Assembly: GCA_035771175.1 (NCBI GenBank)
Contig: CM069597.1
Span: forward strand, 11,319,001-11,383,000
DNA length: 64,000 nucleotides
Reading direction: 5' to 3'
DNA from: Paratinospora sagittata
Lineage: Eukaryota > Streptophyta > Magnoliopsida > Ranunculales > Menispermaceae
Of the stretch, positions 1 to 10,286 are shown piece by piece (position 1 is the stretch's first letter; every line of letters begins with the position of its first letter). The position numbers and the translations under genes are program-made. The notes below the pieces were generated by a model, which saw nothing but the letters and a program-made list of their open reading frames with translations, had not been told where the DNA came from and did not search any database.

Positions 1-889
1 TCGATCTATTTCGAGAAAGAATGTAGTCGTTGTATTTTGAAATGACCTAGAGCACAAAAAATCACTTAAGTTCATTGCGCCTTTATTATTTCTCTATATA
101 TGTGCTGCCTTAGAGCAGAAAAACAATGAATCGATACACAAAAACTGATATTCATTCAAAAACATTTTAACTGTTTTCACTTGTGCGAAAAACTTTTGAA
201 AGTTAGTCTACTACTCTGTGTTGACCTTACGATCATTTTAAGAAAAACATGAAGTATTCTGGATTGATTGATCTTCATCTTCATCATTTTTAAAATCCAT
301 TAAAGAAAACAAAAGCTCTTTGAACCTGTTTTCAGCCAAACTTCATCATACATATTTTGTTGAATCTTTCGTAACAGAAGGTTCAATTCGAAGCTTTGTA
401 AGTATCACTTTGATTCTGAGTAAAGGGAATCATATCTCATATTGTATTCAGTTTGTAGTGACTGGTTAGTCACTGGGCTAGAGCAAGCGTTGCTCAAAGT
501 TGTAACGGTCTTCTCACACCCGTAAGTTGAGAAACAATCTTTTCACACTCGTAAGTTGAGAAACAGTCTTCTCACACTCGTAAGTTGAGAAATGTTAGTT
601 CTCACAACCGTAAGTTGAGAAAGTGTACCGATTTGATATTCACCCGTAAGAAGATCCATAGTGGAGTTTGAACAAATCCTAACTGAGGAGGTTAGGTAGT
701 GGATTTAGGTGAGGTCGAACCACTATAAATCCTGATTGAATTGTCTCTTTTACATTTATTGTATTTATTTGCTATACTTTGTTTAATCTGCTTTCAATAT
801 TCCGCACAATATTAAGAAAGGTTAAAACTTGCTAAGTGTCCAATTCACCCCCCCTCTCCCCCCCCTTCTTGGACATATCTAGGCCAACA
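1..889 (+). repeat. Left LTR of copia element A (3' part only)
   Basis: This is the downstream 889 bases of the 5' LTR; its first base aligns with about 6804 in the right LTR, so roughly 1 kb lies outside the window. It holds a TATA box (about 93-101, CTATATATG), a leader with hairpin repeats (508-655), a long C/T tract (848-870) and the terminal CCAACA at 889. The primer site follows directly. It is clearly homologous to 6804-7623, with point and repeat-number differences. Confidence 0.93.
508..655 (+). repeat. CCCGTAAG hairpin repeats in LTR A leader (left copy)
   Basis: Four units spaced about 28-31 bp, plus a diverged fifth near 640. Each reads TTCTCACACCCGTAAGTTGAG followed by AA, so TTCTCA can pair with TGAGAA around a CCCGTAAG loop. 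The right LTR has only three units plus the diverged one (7285-7405). The block lies downstream of the TATA box, so it would be transcribed into the RNA leader. Confidence 0.85.
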
Positions 890-891
890 AT

Positions 892-906
892 TGGTATCAA
901 AACAGG
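892..906 (+). other. Primer binding site of element A (tRNA-iMet type)
   Basis: TGGTATCAAAACAGG starts two bases after the LTR end. It resembles the usual plant copia primer site TGGTATCAGAGC, complementary to the 3' end of initiator tRNA-Met, with G-to-A changes. Confidence 0.85.
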
Positions 907-942
907 TTAACCATCAAAGTATCTAACTATCTTTGATTGAGT

Positions 943-2515
943 ATAACAGGACAAAACGAAAGAAGAATTTACTTTTTAGGTGAAGGAAACTCCACAAATC
1001 GACCACCATTGTTCAAGGAAGATAACTATTCTCATTGGAAAACTAAGATTAGGTACTAACTAAAAGCCTAAGATTTAGAATTGTGGGATGTTGTGAAAAA
1101 CAGTTGTCCAACACCTACTTAAGTGGTAGACAGTACCACTATCCCAAAAGAGTTTGTCGAATGGAGTACCAAGGAAAAGAAAATAGAGTTATTAAATAAC
1201 CAAGCTATAAATATCTTGTTTTGCAGTTTATCCATTGAAGAGTTCAATAGAGTTAGTGCGTGTGAAACCGCTAAAGAAATATGGGATAAGTTAGAGATCA
1301 CCCACGAAGGAACTTTGCAAGTCAAAAAGGGAAAGCTCTAATTACTAGTTGACAAATATGAGAATTATAGGATGGAGGAACCTAAATCGATAGCAGAGGC
1401 TATTGCTCGGTTTACAACAAACATCAATGAGATGAAAAATTTAGGAAAAAGATATGACCAGAGTATGGGAACCGAAGGCCACGGCTATTGAAGAAGCCAA
1501 AAATCTGGCTGAATATACCTTTGATGAACTATGTGGTTCACTCGTTCATGAAATGAAGTTAAAAGATAAGAAGTGCCCGGTCAAGGTTGAGGAAAATGAA
1601 AAGAAATCTATTGCACTTAACGTTGAAACTGACTCTGAAGATGATTTAGACTCAGAAGACAACATGGCTATGTTATCTAGAAAGTTCAACAAGTTACTTA
1701 AGAGAAAAAGTAAGAATAGCTCTTACTCAAGGTTTCACAATGGAAAGAAACCCGAGTCTAAACCTGTAGAGTTAATATGTTACGGTTGTAACAGACCAGG
1801 TCATGTAAAAAGTGATTGTCCAACTAAATATAAAAAGAACACTAGAAAGGACAAGAAGGTTCTTAAAGCTACATGGGATGATTGAAGCTTAAGCGAAGAT
1901 GAACCAGATTCAGATCACACTGTTGCACTATGCTTAAAGGCAAGCATAAAGGTAAAATCTGAACCCATTGACGAACTTAATGAGCTCTATACTCATATTC
2001 AGGAGCTAAAGACAAAACTTAGTAAAGAGACCAGGAAGAATGAAAAGCTCTAGCATAGTCTTGAATAAGCTCTTGAGGAAATAGAATTCCAATAAGAAGA
2101 GCTACACGAACCATCTCTAGATAATGAATAACTTAAGAAAGTTGTTGGGAAACTGAAAAGTGAAAATGAAACTCTTAGAAAAGAAAAGGAAGACCTGAAC
2201 TTCACCGTGATTAAATTCACAAATGGTCAAAAGTTATTTGACATGATGTTAGGATCACAAAGATGTGCATTCGACAAAGCTGACCTAAGCTATACACATG
2301 GGTCAAAACAAAAGGAATACAATACCTTACTGACCAAAAGACCAACATGCCACAAATGTCATAGGGAAGGTCATACCACACTTAGATGTAATGTCTTAAG
2401 TAGAAAGAAAAAGAAATATGCATTGATTGAAAAATCTGTTCTTACTGATGCTAACATACATGGACCCAAACTTGCATGGGTACCAAAGTCAAAAATATTT
2501 TATGTTGTGTAGATA
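943..2515 (+). pseudogene. gag relic of copia element A
   Basis: Gag is the nucleocapsid/particle protein. The start codon expected at 943 by comparison with element E (ATGGCAGGA) reads ATAACAGGA here. Recognisable blocks are PPLFKEDNYSHWK near 1000, the UBN2-like gag core (QAINILFC, FNRVSACETAKEIWDKLE) at 1200-1310, and a CX2CX4HX4C zinc knuckle (CYGCNRPGHVKSDCP) at about 1778-1822. A second knuckle (CHKCHREGHTTLRC) is at about 2347-2388, and the segment ends with the WVPKSK motif near 2480. Open pieces are 1123-1341, 1454-1885 and 2207-2512, separated by stops and frame changes. Two knuckles in gag is typical of SIRE-like copia. The identity is certain; the coding state is broken. Confidence 0.9.
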
Positions 2516-5512
2516 TGCAAAAATGAAGATATATGGTATCTAGACAGCGGCTGCTCAAGGCATATGACCGGAGATAATTCTAAATTTCTGAGTCTTAAAA
2601 AGAAGAAAAGAGGAAACGTCACTTTCGGAGACGATAACAAAGGTGACATTGAAGACATCAGAACTATTGCTAACGATTTTCTATCCATATCTGATGTACT
2701 TTATCTTAAAGGGTTGAAGCATAAGTCAATTATGTGACAAGAATTATGACATTTCATTTGAAGGAAATAGGTGCATTGTCAAGCATGCAGATAAAACTGT
2801 TGCATTCATGGCATCTAGACTTAAGAATGTGTATTGCACAAACTTTAATGACATGAAGAAACAAAATGTAACATGTTTAAGTGTTATCTCTTGTAACGAT
2901 GCATGGCTATGGCATAAGAGATAAGCTCATGTTAATATGGACAACATATCTAGAATTGTTAAACATGATCTTGACAAGGGAATTCTGGAAGGAACTTACT
3001 CAAATGATAAGGTATGTGAACCATGTCAACTTGGCAAGCATACCCGATCATCATTTAAGAGCAAGAGGCATCAATCAACCTCTTGAGCTCTCGAACTGAT
3101 TCACATGGATCTTTTCGGATCAACCAAAACCCAAAGCTTAGAATGTAAATCTTATGTATTTGTGCTTGGGTATTTTTATTAGCTCACAAATCTGATGTAT
3201 GTGAAATATATATAAAATTCTATAAAAGAGTTGAGGATGAAAAGGGTTATAAATTCAACATAACTAGGATTGATAGAGGTGGTGAATTTGTCAATAAAAA
3301 TATCGAAGAATTTTGTAATAATCAAGGTTACACTCACCATCTATCAGCCCCTAGGATATCACAACAAAATGGTGTAGTTGAAAGAAAGAATAGAACACTA
3401 CAGGAAATGTGTAGAATAATGCTTAATGAGTATAACACTGCAAATGATTTTTGGGGTGAAGCTATTAACACAACCTGCTATGTAATGAACCGAATCCTAA
3501 TAAGAAAAGATTTGAATAAAACTCCATACGAACTGTGGAAGGGTAGAGCACCGAACATCAGTCACTTCCGAGTATTCGGATGCAAATGTTTTATTCTTAA
3601 TGATAAAGACAATCTAGATAAGTTTGAACCTAAATCTAACATAAGAATATTCTTAGCATATTCTTCTCACAGTAGAGCCTATAGAGCCTTCAATAAATCT
3701 AATCAAACTGTAGAAGAATCAATTCATGTAAATTTTGATGAAAGTGAAAGTAAGAAAAGTTTTGAGGATGAATTTAAACAATTAAACTTTGATGATGATG
3801 AACCCAAGACAACCAAGATTATAAATCTTGAACCTAAAACATCATTAGAATCTTCTAAAAACTCTAGACTGCTTCAAGGTCTTTCCGAAGATCAATTCTT
3901 AGGAGATCCAAGAAAAGGTGTATCCACTAGAGCATCAATTCAAAGAGATCAAGAGCTTGTTGCTTTTGTGTCGCAATTTGAACCAATTAAAGTGGAAGAT
4001 GCACTGAAACGTGAAAAATGGATTCTTGTTATGCGAGAAGAACTAGGACATTTTGTGTGAAACAAAGTATGGGAATTAGTTCCTAGACCTTTTCAGCAAT
4101 CTATTATAGGAACCAAGTGGATTTTTAGAAACAAAAAGAATGAACAAGGCATCATAGTCCGAAATAAGGCTAGATTGGTTGCACGAGGGTACAACCAAGA
4201 AGAAGGCATAGACTTCAAAGAAGTTTTTGCTCCAGTAGCAAGATTAGAGGCAATAAGGATGCTACTTGCCTATGCTTGTTACAAGGATTTTCCCTTATAC
4301 CAAATGGATGTCAAAAGTGTTTTTCTAAATGAATACATCAATTAAGAGGTATATGTGGAACAAACTCTAGGGTTTGAGGATGTTCAAGACCCTGACTACG
4401 TGTTCAAACTCGCCAAAGCCTTATATGGATTAAGACAAGCTTCAAGAGTTTGGTATGATCGTTTGAGTTCATTTCTTTTAGATCATAAGTTTCAAAAAGG
4501 AAAACTTGATCCAACTTTGTTTATCAAACACCATAATGATAGTATGTTTATTGTTCAAATATATGTAGACGATATCATTTTTGGTGCATCAAACAAAGAA
4601 TTGTGTGATGAGTTTTCAAAACTAATGCAAAAGGAATTTGAGATGAGTATGATGGGAGAACTTACATACTTTCTTGGCTTGCCAATTAAGTAAATGTCAA
4701 AAGGCACCTTCATAAGCCAATCAAAGTATGCTAAGGAAATGGTTAAAAAGTTTCAAATGCATAATTTGAAATCAATTGATAATCCTTGTACCTTTGCAAT
4801 CAAATTAGACAAGGATAAAAAAGGCAAAGCAATTGAGTCAAAACTTTCTAGTAGTATGATTGGAAGTCTGTTATACTTAATAGCAAGTAGACCTGATGTT
4901 ATGTTTAGTGTTTGTCTTTGTGCAAGATTTCAATCAGAACCTAAGAACTCTCATTTAAAGTGTGTCAAACGAATATTCAGATACATAAATGGCACAACAC
5001 ACTTAGGAATTTGATATTCCAAAGGTACTACATTTTATCTGAGATGTTATGTAAACTCTGACTATGCCAGTAGTCTAACTGATAGGAAAAATACCTCCGG
5101 GTTTTGTCACTTTCTTGGAAATTCCTTAATTTCTTGGTTTTGCAAGAAGCAAAACTCAGTGGCATTATCCACGGCTGAAGCAAAATATGTTGCAGCTAGA
5201 AGCTGCTGTTCTCTGGTTCTATACATGAAACAACAACTTCAGGATTATCAAATACATATTCAATGTGCTGAGATTTTGTGTGACAATACTAGTGCTATTA
5301 ACATTTCTAAAAATCCTATATTGCACTCCTGAACTAAGCATATTCAAATAAGACGACACTTTTTACGGGATCACGTGCAACATGGAGAAGTCATATTGTC
5401 TCACATTGGAACCAAAGAACAACTGGTTGACATATTCACTAAAGCTTTACCAAAAGACTACTTTGTTCACATTCGAAGAGAGCTTGGCATGCTCTCTGAG
5501 ACTAATCTATGA
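2516..5512 (+). pseudogene. pol relic of copia element A (PR-IN-RT-RH)
   Basis: Domains run in copia order. The protease has active-site DSG at about 2543 (WYLDSGCSRHMTGD). The GAG-pre-integrase stretch (NDAWLWHKR, CEPCQLGKH) is at 2890-3050. The integrase core covers about 3100-3700 (DRGGEFVNK near 3270, GVVERKNRTLQEM near 3370). The 3640-4060 linker includes DPRKGVSTRAS. Reverse transcriptase spans 4110-4900, with the [10 protein letters not shown] active site near 4562. RNase H spans about 5030-5512 (DNTSAINISKNP, THIGTKEQLVDIFTK), ending SETNL-stop. Stops such as those near 2738, 3099, 4058, 4345 and 4691, plus frame shifts, split it into short open pieces. Family assignment is firm; no product is expected. 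Confidence 0.93.
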
Positions 5513-5743
5513 TATTTTGATGCTTGCCTCTACATGGGGGGAGACATATTTCATGATATTTAATTCTTTTTGATGTTTTCAAAAGGGGAAGAAATAATAT
5601 CATTGAAGCATCATACATTCAGGGGGAGATTACATTCATATGACATAAAAAACATTAGTTAATGCATTATTCACTGCATGTCTTGCATATTAACATCATT
5701 ATCTTAGCTTGCTTCAAAGCCTATACTAATGTGTTTGAAATCA
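5513..5743 (+). other. 3' noncoding stretch of element A
   Basis: About 230 bases between the end of RNase H and the polypurine tract. It contains short purine-rich runs (AAAAGGGGAAG, GGGGGAG). No ORF, and none of the extra ORF seen in C and F. Confidence 0.7.
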
Positions 5744-5759
5744 TCAAAAAAAGGGAGAT
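5744..5759 (+). other. Polypurine tract of element A
   Basis: CAAAAAAAGGGAGAT-type purine run ending right at the right LTR (TGTTGAACC). This is the usual plus-strand primer position. Confidence 0.85.
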
Positions 5760-6109
5760 TGTTGAACCAATTACCCTCATGTCCCTAACACGAAAGATAT
5801 TTTGATGATTACAAACCACATTCTGTTGATGTTAATACTGCATACATAGTGTATCTAATCTAATTTGAAGGTTTCAAAGAATCAATGATGTATGGCGAAC
5901 GTATTAAAGATCTACTTGAAGACCATGATCATTTGAAGATATTTGATAGTATGATTAGATTATGTTAGGTTGTAGAACCTTCTCTGCCATTTGATTTAGG
6001 ATTATGCATGACTGCATGTTTTAGTCGAAATGGTTTTCGATTTTTTGCATATTTTCTTTAATCAGAAAATATCTTATTTTTAATCGTGTTTTTTAGAGCT
6101 TTAATCGAG

Positions 6110-6660
6110 AAATCAAAAAGCGTTTCTATAGAGTCTTTTAGGACGCTTACTTGTAAGTAGCGGCCTTCCTTTAGGTCAACCTTTGAAAGTGTCAGGACGC
6201 TGACTTAGTTTCAACTCGCTGAAAGTTCTCTTAGTTTTTAATTGATTTCTAGCTTTAAGGACGCTGATAGTTATAAGTTGAAAAACTGCCAGGACACTAC
6301 CTAGATAGGAGCGCCCTCATCCTTAGAATCAACTTAATAACTTTCAAGACGCATACTGCCCTTCAGCGCACTTAATATTATTTCAAAAATTTTTAAAAAT
6401 TTCAGGACGCTTACTTATGAGTAGCGCCCTTGTGCGTGTAAATGTTTCTAAAACAAAGCAGGATACTAACTGTTGAGTAGCACCCTCATGAGTTAAGTCG
6501 TTTCAATCATAAAGGAAGTCAAGACTTTAAGATTTAGTAGTGTCCTCACTTCACTGTTCAACATGACGCTTATACTACATGAGCGCCCTCAAGGAAAAAA
6601 ACGACGAAGTTGATATTATGCGTCAGGACGCTAATTCAAAAATGTTACTGCTCTGACACT
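6110..6660 (+). repeat. 27-nt dyad array in LTR A U3
   Basis: A degenerate unit whose left arm is AGGACGCT and right arm AGCGCCCT, each unit 27 nt. Clear units are at 6404-6430 and 6460-6486, 56 bp apart. Others with one decayed arm occur near 6140, 6190, 6290, 6530 and 6570. The arms pair except for one constant A/C mismatch. The array ends about 230 bp before the TATA box. Confidence 0.8.
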
Positions 6661-7284
6661 AACACTATAACAACCTACTTCTTCAGAATCGTACAACAAC
6701 TTTTCCATAACTTTTGAACGTTCTAATACTTTGTCAGAACATTCCTTTTTCGTGAATGATCAGATGATTCAAGTGCTATTGTTGTAATATGCACATAACT
6801 TAATCGATCTATTTCGAGAAAGAATGCAGTCGTTGTATTTTGAAATGACCTAGAGTGCCAAAATTCACTAAGTCCATTGCGCCTCTGTTATTTCTATATA
6901 TATGTGCTGCCTTAGAGCATAAAAACAATGAATCGATACACAAAAACCGATATTCATTCAAACATGTTTTAACAATTTTCACTTGGGCGAAAAACTTTTG
7001 AAAGTTAGTCTACTACTCTTTGTGCTTGAAAGAAAAACAACAAGTCTTCTGGATTGATTGATCTTCATCTTCATCATTTTCAAAATCCATTGAAGAAGAC
7101 AAAATCTCTTTGAACCTGTTTTCAGCCAAACTTCATCATACATATTTTGCTGAATTTGTGGTAACAGAAGGTTCAATCCAAAGCTTTGTAAGTATCACTT
7201 TGATTTTGAGTAAAGGGAATCATATCTCATCTTGTATTCAGTTTGTAGTGATTGGTTAGTCACTGGGCTAGAGCAAGCGTTGCT

Positions 7285-7405
7285 CAAACCCGTAAGTTGA
7301 GAAACGATCTTCTCACACCCGTAACTTAAGAAAGCTTAACGGTAGTTCTCATACCCGTAAGTTGAGAAAGTGTACCGGTTTGATCTTCACCTGGAAGAAG
7401 ATCCA
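7285..7405 (+). repeat. CCCGTAAG hairpin repeats in LTR A leader (right copy)
   Basis: Three units with the CCCGTAAG-like loop plus the diverged TTCACCTGGAAGAAG unit. The left LTR has one more unit, so the array changed in number after insertion. Confidence 0.8.
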
Positions 7406-7623
7406 TTGTGGAGTTTGAACAAATCCTAACTTAGGGGGTTAGGTAGTGGATGTAGGCGAGGCCTAACCACTATAAATCCTGATTGCGTTGTCTCTTTTAC
7501 ATTTATTGTATTTATTTGCTATACTTTGTTTAATCTGTTTTCAATATTCTGCACATTATTAAGAAAGGTTAAAATCTGCTAAGTGTCCAATTCGCCCCCC
7601 TCTTGGACATATCTAGGCCAACA

Positions 7624-8938
7624 AAAATGTCTAAAGTCTATTGTCTACTAAGTTTATAAATACCAACACTTTAAATCAAACAACTTCCCGATAATTTTTA
7701 TTGTGCCAAATTTTTTTTTCATGTTAGTCGTTTTTCAATCTTTCAAAAGTTTTCAACTATTCTAATTTTTTAAACTATTTTTCACTGATACTTTATTTAT
7801 TCAAAAGATTTTCATACTGAGCTTAAATTATATTTTATCTTTGAAAATTTATTTGAATTATATGGAATTGGTTTCTACTCAAATTCTCAGCTCGGATTTA
7901 TCCTTAACATCAATCTTGCTGATTGAAGAATTTGAGAGATAGTTCATGAGATACAGTTGTACTTGATCTCATATCTCAATACTGTATCGAACTATATCAG
8001 TAGTTATGTTAACTACTGAATACTGAACCATAAGTTTTCACACTTATATATTTTATCTATTTTGAAAATTTTTCGTGTCTATGTTTTACACTGGTTCTGC
8101 ATTTTCAACTTCAATGTTTTAATGGTATCAAAAGTTTTCGAAGAAGCATTCAATTGATTTAAATGACATGTCATTCACGCTTTTCGAAACTATACTTGAG
8201 CAATACCGAACATTGAAAGGTATAGGACTGTAAGTGTATTTTCTCTCAGCATTACGTACTTAAATTTACATATTTTTGTAATGCTATGTAATGAGCTTAA
8301 TTGTAAAGTGTTGTACTTAGTTAGAACCAATATTATTTTCATATTGTGGTATGTTGGTGTGTTTCGGGAATGAAACAACTAGAACAAGTGAATGTAGTTC
8401 ACTTGATGATGTCATGGTTGAAATCATGTTAAGGTTCATCCACACCTGCAAGTAGGATAACGGTTCTTCCTCATCCCGTAAAAGGAACATGGGTTCTTCC
8501 TCAGCCCGGAAAAAGGAAAACTGTTGTTCCTTATCCCGTAAAAGGATCATGGTTCTTTCTCAGCCAGTAAAAGGGAAGGTTCGTCCTTAACCTGTAAAAT
8601 AATAGGTTATCTATGAACCTATAAAAGAGAACTAGTTCATCCTTAGCTCGTAAAAGGATAGGTTTGCTTTGAACCTGTAAAGGGCAAGTTGTAACGGTTT
8701 GGTTCTCACCCGTAAGAGAATCAGTTAGTGGATTAAGAAAATCTTAATTGGGGGATTAGGTAGTGGACGTAGGCTTAGCTGAACCACTATAAATCCTAGT
8801 GTGCTTTACGTTATGCATTTTACTTTATGCTTAATATGTCTAGTTAATTCCAATGTATCAAAGTATATCACTAAGTCATTGGAAAAGTCTTTAATTTGAC
8901 AATCACCCAATTCACCCCCTCTCTTAGGTGCACCAACA
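7624..8938 (+). repeat. LTR 3' part of copia family B
   Basis: It starts abruptly at the end of element A and aligns with the downstream half of the full B LTR (about 12795-13998). It has a TATA box (TTTATAAATACC at 7653-7664), a leader, hairpin repeats (8435-8725), a C-rich tail and the terminal CACCAACA at 8938. Best explained as a B LTR whose upstream half was separated by insertion of A. Confidence 0.85.
8435..8725 (+). repeat. CCCGTAAAAGGA hairpin repeats in LTR B leader
   Basis: About nine or ten degenerate units of roughly 27 bp, such as TTCCTCATCCCGTAAAAGGA. TTCCT pairs with AGGAA around a loop with CCCGTAA. The last unit, TTCTCACCCGTAAGAGAA, matches the A-family unit. The same block is at 13590-13780 and, reversed, at 56755-57080, with different unit numbers. 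Confidence 0.85.
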
Positions 8939-10286
8939 CTATAAGGGTTTCACTCCATAACAGTTTTGATGCTAACAATCAATAAACAATATATGATGTG
9001 GTGCTAACGTTTCAACAAAGTTTATATCTTAGCACCTCAAGAAAGCGAGAAGATCAAATCAATCAAGGGCTTCATGATCACATCATACGTTCAAAATTCA
9101 CAACGTTCAACTCAAGTGCGAAGATACTATTAAATATCTCATAAACAAGAATTGAATCTGAATATCTTGAGAAAAACACACAAAGTATGTAAGGTATCTT
9201 TCTTTATTCGTTATTGCTCAAACGTTTTCTAAAAACACGCACAAACCAGTTGCACATCTCTCAAAACTGCATATATTTCTTGCATGTTTTAATTAATATA
9301 TTTTCTAGGTACTTCAAATAAATTAATCTTCCCAAAGTATTTAATTGTCGAGATTTAAATTTATTTTAATCGAGTTTTAAACGAGAAATCAATTTTTTTT
9401 AATAGTCTTTCAGGACCCTAATGTTTTAGTAGCGCACTCCTGAACTTTATGAGTCAGGACACTGATAACACATTAGGTCGCTGACTTCATTCAAGGTTGA
9501 ATTGAATTGATTTATCAGGATGCTTACTTGTAAGTAGCGGCCTCACTTAAAATCAACCTTTGAAGTTGTCAAGATGTTGATTGAGTATCAACTCACTGAA
9601 CGCTTTCTAAGTTCTTCAGGTATTTTATCTTTGAGGACGTTGATAGTTATAAGTTGGAAAAACTACCAGGACACTGCCTGGATAGGAGCGCCCTCATCTT
9701 AAGAATCGATTTGATAACTTTCAGGACGTTGATTCTCCTCCAGCGTACTTAATTTTGTTTTTAATGTTTTAAATGTTAGGACGCTTACTCTTAATTAGCG
9801 CCCTCGTGCATTTAAATGTTTCAAAACAAAACAGGACGCTAACTGTCTATTAGCGCCCTCATGAATCAGTTACTTTTATCGCAAAGCAAGTTAGGACGCT
9901 TACAATTAAATAGCGTTCTCACTTCACAGTTCAGCAAGACGCTTAAGGTTCATGAGCGCCCTCAAGGAACAAGACAACAAAGTTGATATTACGCGTCAGG
10001 ACGCTGATTAGGAAATCACGACGCTTATTCAACATTGTCACTGTTCTGACACAAACTCTTATTCTGACCACTTTTCATAACGGATCTTTGCACAAAATCT
10101 TTTACAGATTTACCAGAGATTTTCTCTAATGCATGAATCAAGCCTTCTGAAACATTCTTTATTCATGCAATCTGAAAAATACTAGAATGTTAATGAAAAT
10201 CATAGTTGCCATTTTCGTGATACATTTAAGCTATTGTGAGTAAACGTTCATTTGAATTTCAAATTCAAACACCCAACGGCTACTTT
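8939..10286 (+). repeat. LTR 5' part of copia family B
   Basis: Aligns with 11468 to about 12796 of the full LTR, so about 33 bases of the LTR start are missing. It is fused directly to the preceding LTR's 3' end. It carries the 27-nt dyad array (9405-10060) and ends at CACCCAACGGCTAC, where it runs into unrelated sequence. The TATA and leader half is absent. Confidence 0.82.
9405..10060 (+). repeat. 27-nt dyad array in LTR B U3
   Basis: About ten units, spaced about 55-60 bp. The clearest are 9778-9804 and 9833-9859; in the latter, ACGCTAA pairs with TTAGCG. Left arm AGGACGCT, right arm AGCGCCCT, often followed by CTCAT or CTCAC. Confidence 0.85.

Larger units (their letters stand above)
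890..5759 (+). mobile_element. Internal region of Ty1/copia element A (SIRE/Maximus-like)
   Basis: The order is primer site, gag with two zinc knuckles, pol in copia order (protease, integrase, reverse transcriptase, RNase H), a short noncoding stretch and a polypurine tract. Element E at 24.7-33.0 kb is the same family in the opposite orientation. A has no extra ORF after pol. The element is dead: the gag start is lost and there are many stops and frameshifts. It was probably inserted into a B-type LTR, because 7624 begins abruptly inside one. Confidence 0.92.
5760..7623 (+). repeat. Right LTR of copia element A
   Basis: 1864 bp from TGTTGAACC to GGCCAACA. Apparent layout: U3 with the 27-nt dyad array (about 6110-6660), a TATA box CTATATATATG at 6894-6904, a leader with CCCGTAAG hairpins (7285-7405), a C-rich tail and the terminal CCAACA. 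The right flank is AAAAT; the left target-site copy is outside the window. The same family gives the LTRs of element E. Confidence 0.93.

Noticed and set aside
892..906. tRNA gene at the TGGTATCA sequences
   Set aside because: These are primer sites complementary to the tRNA 3' end; no cloverleaf flanks them.
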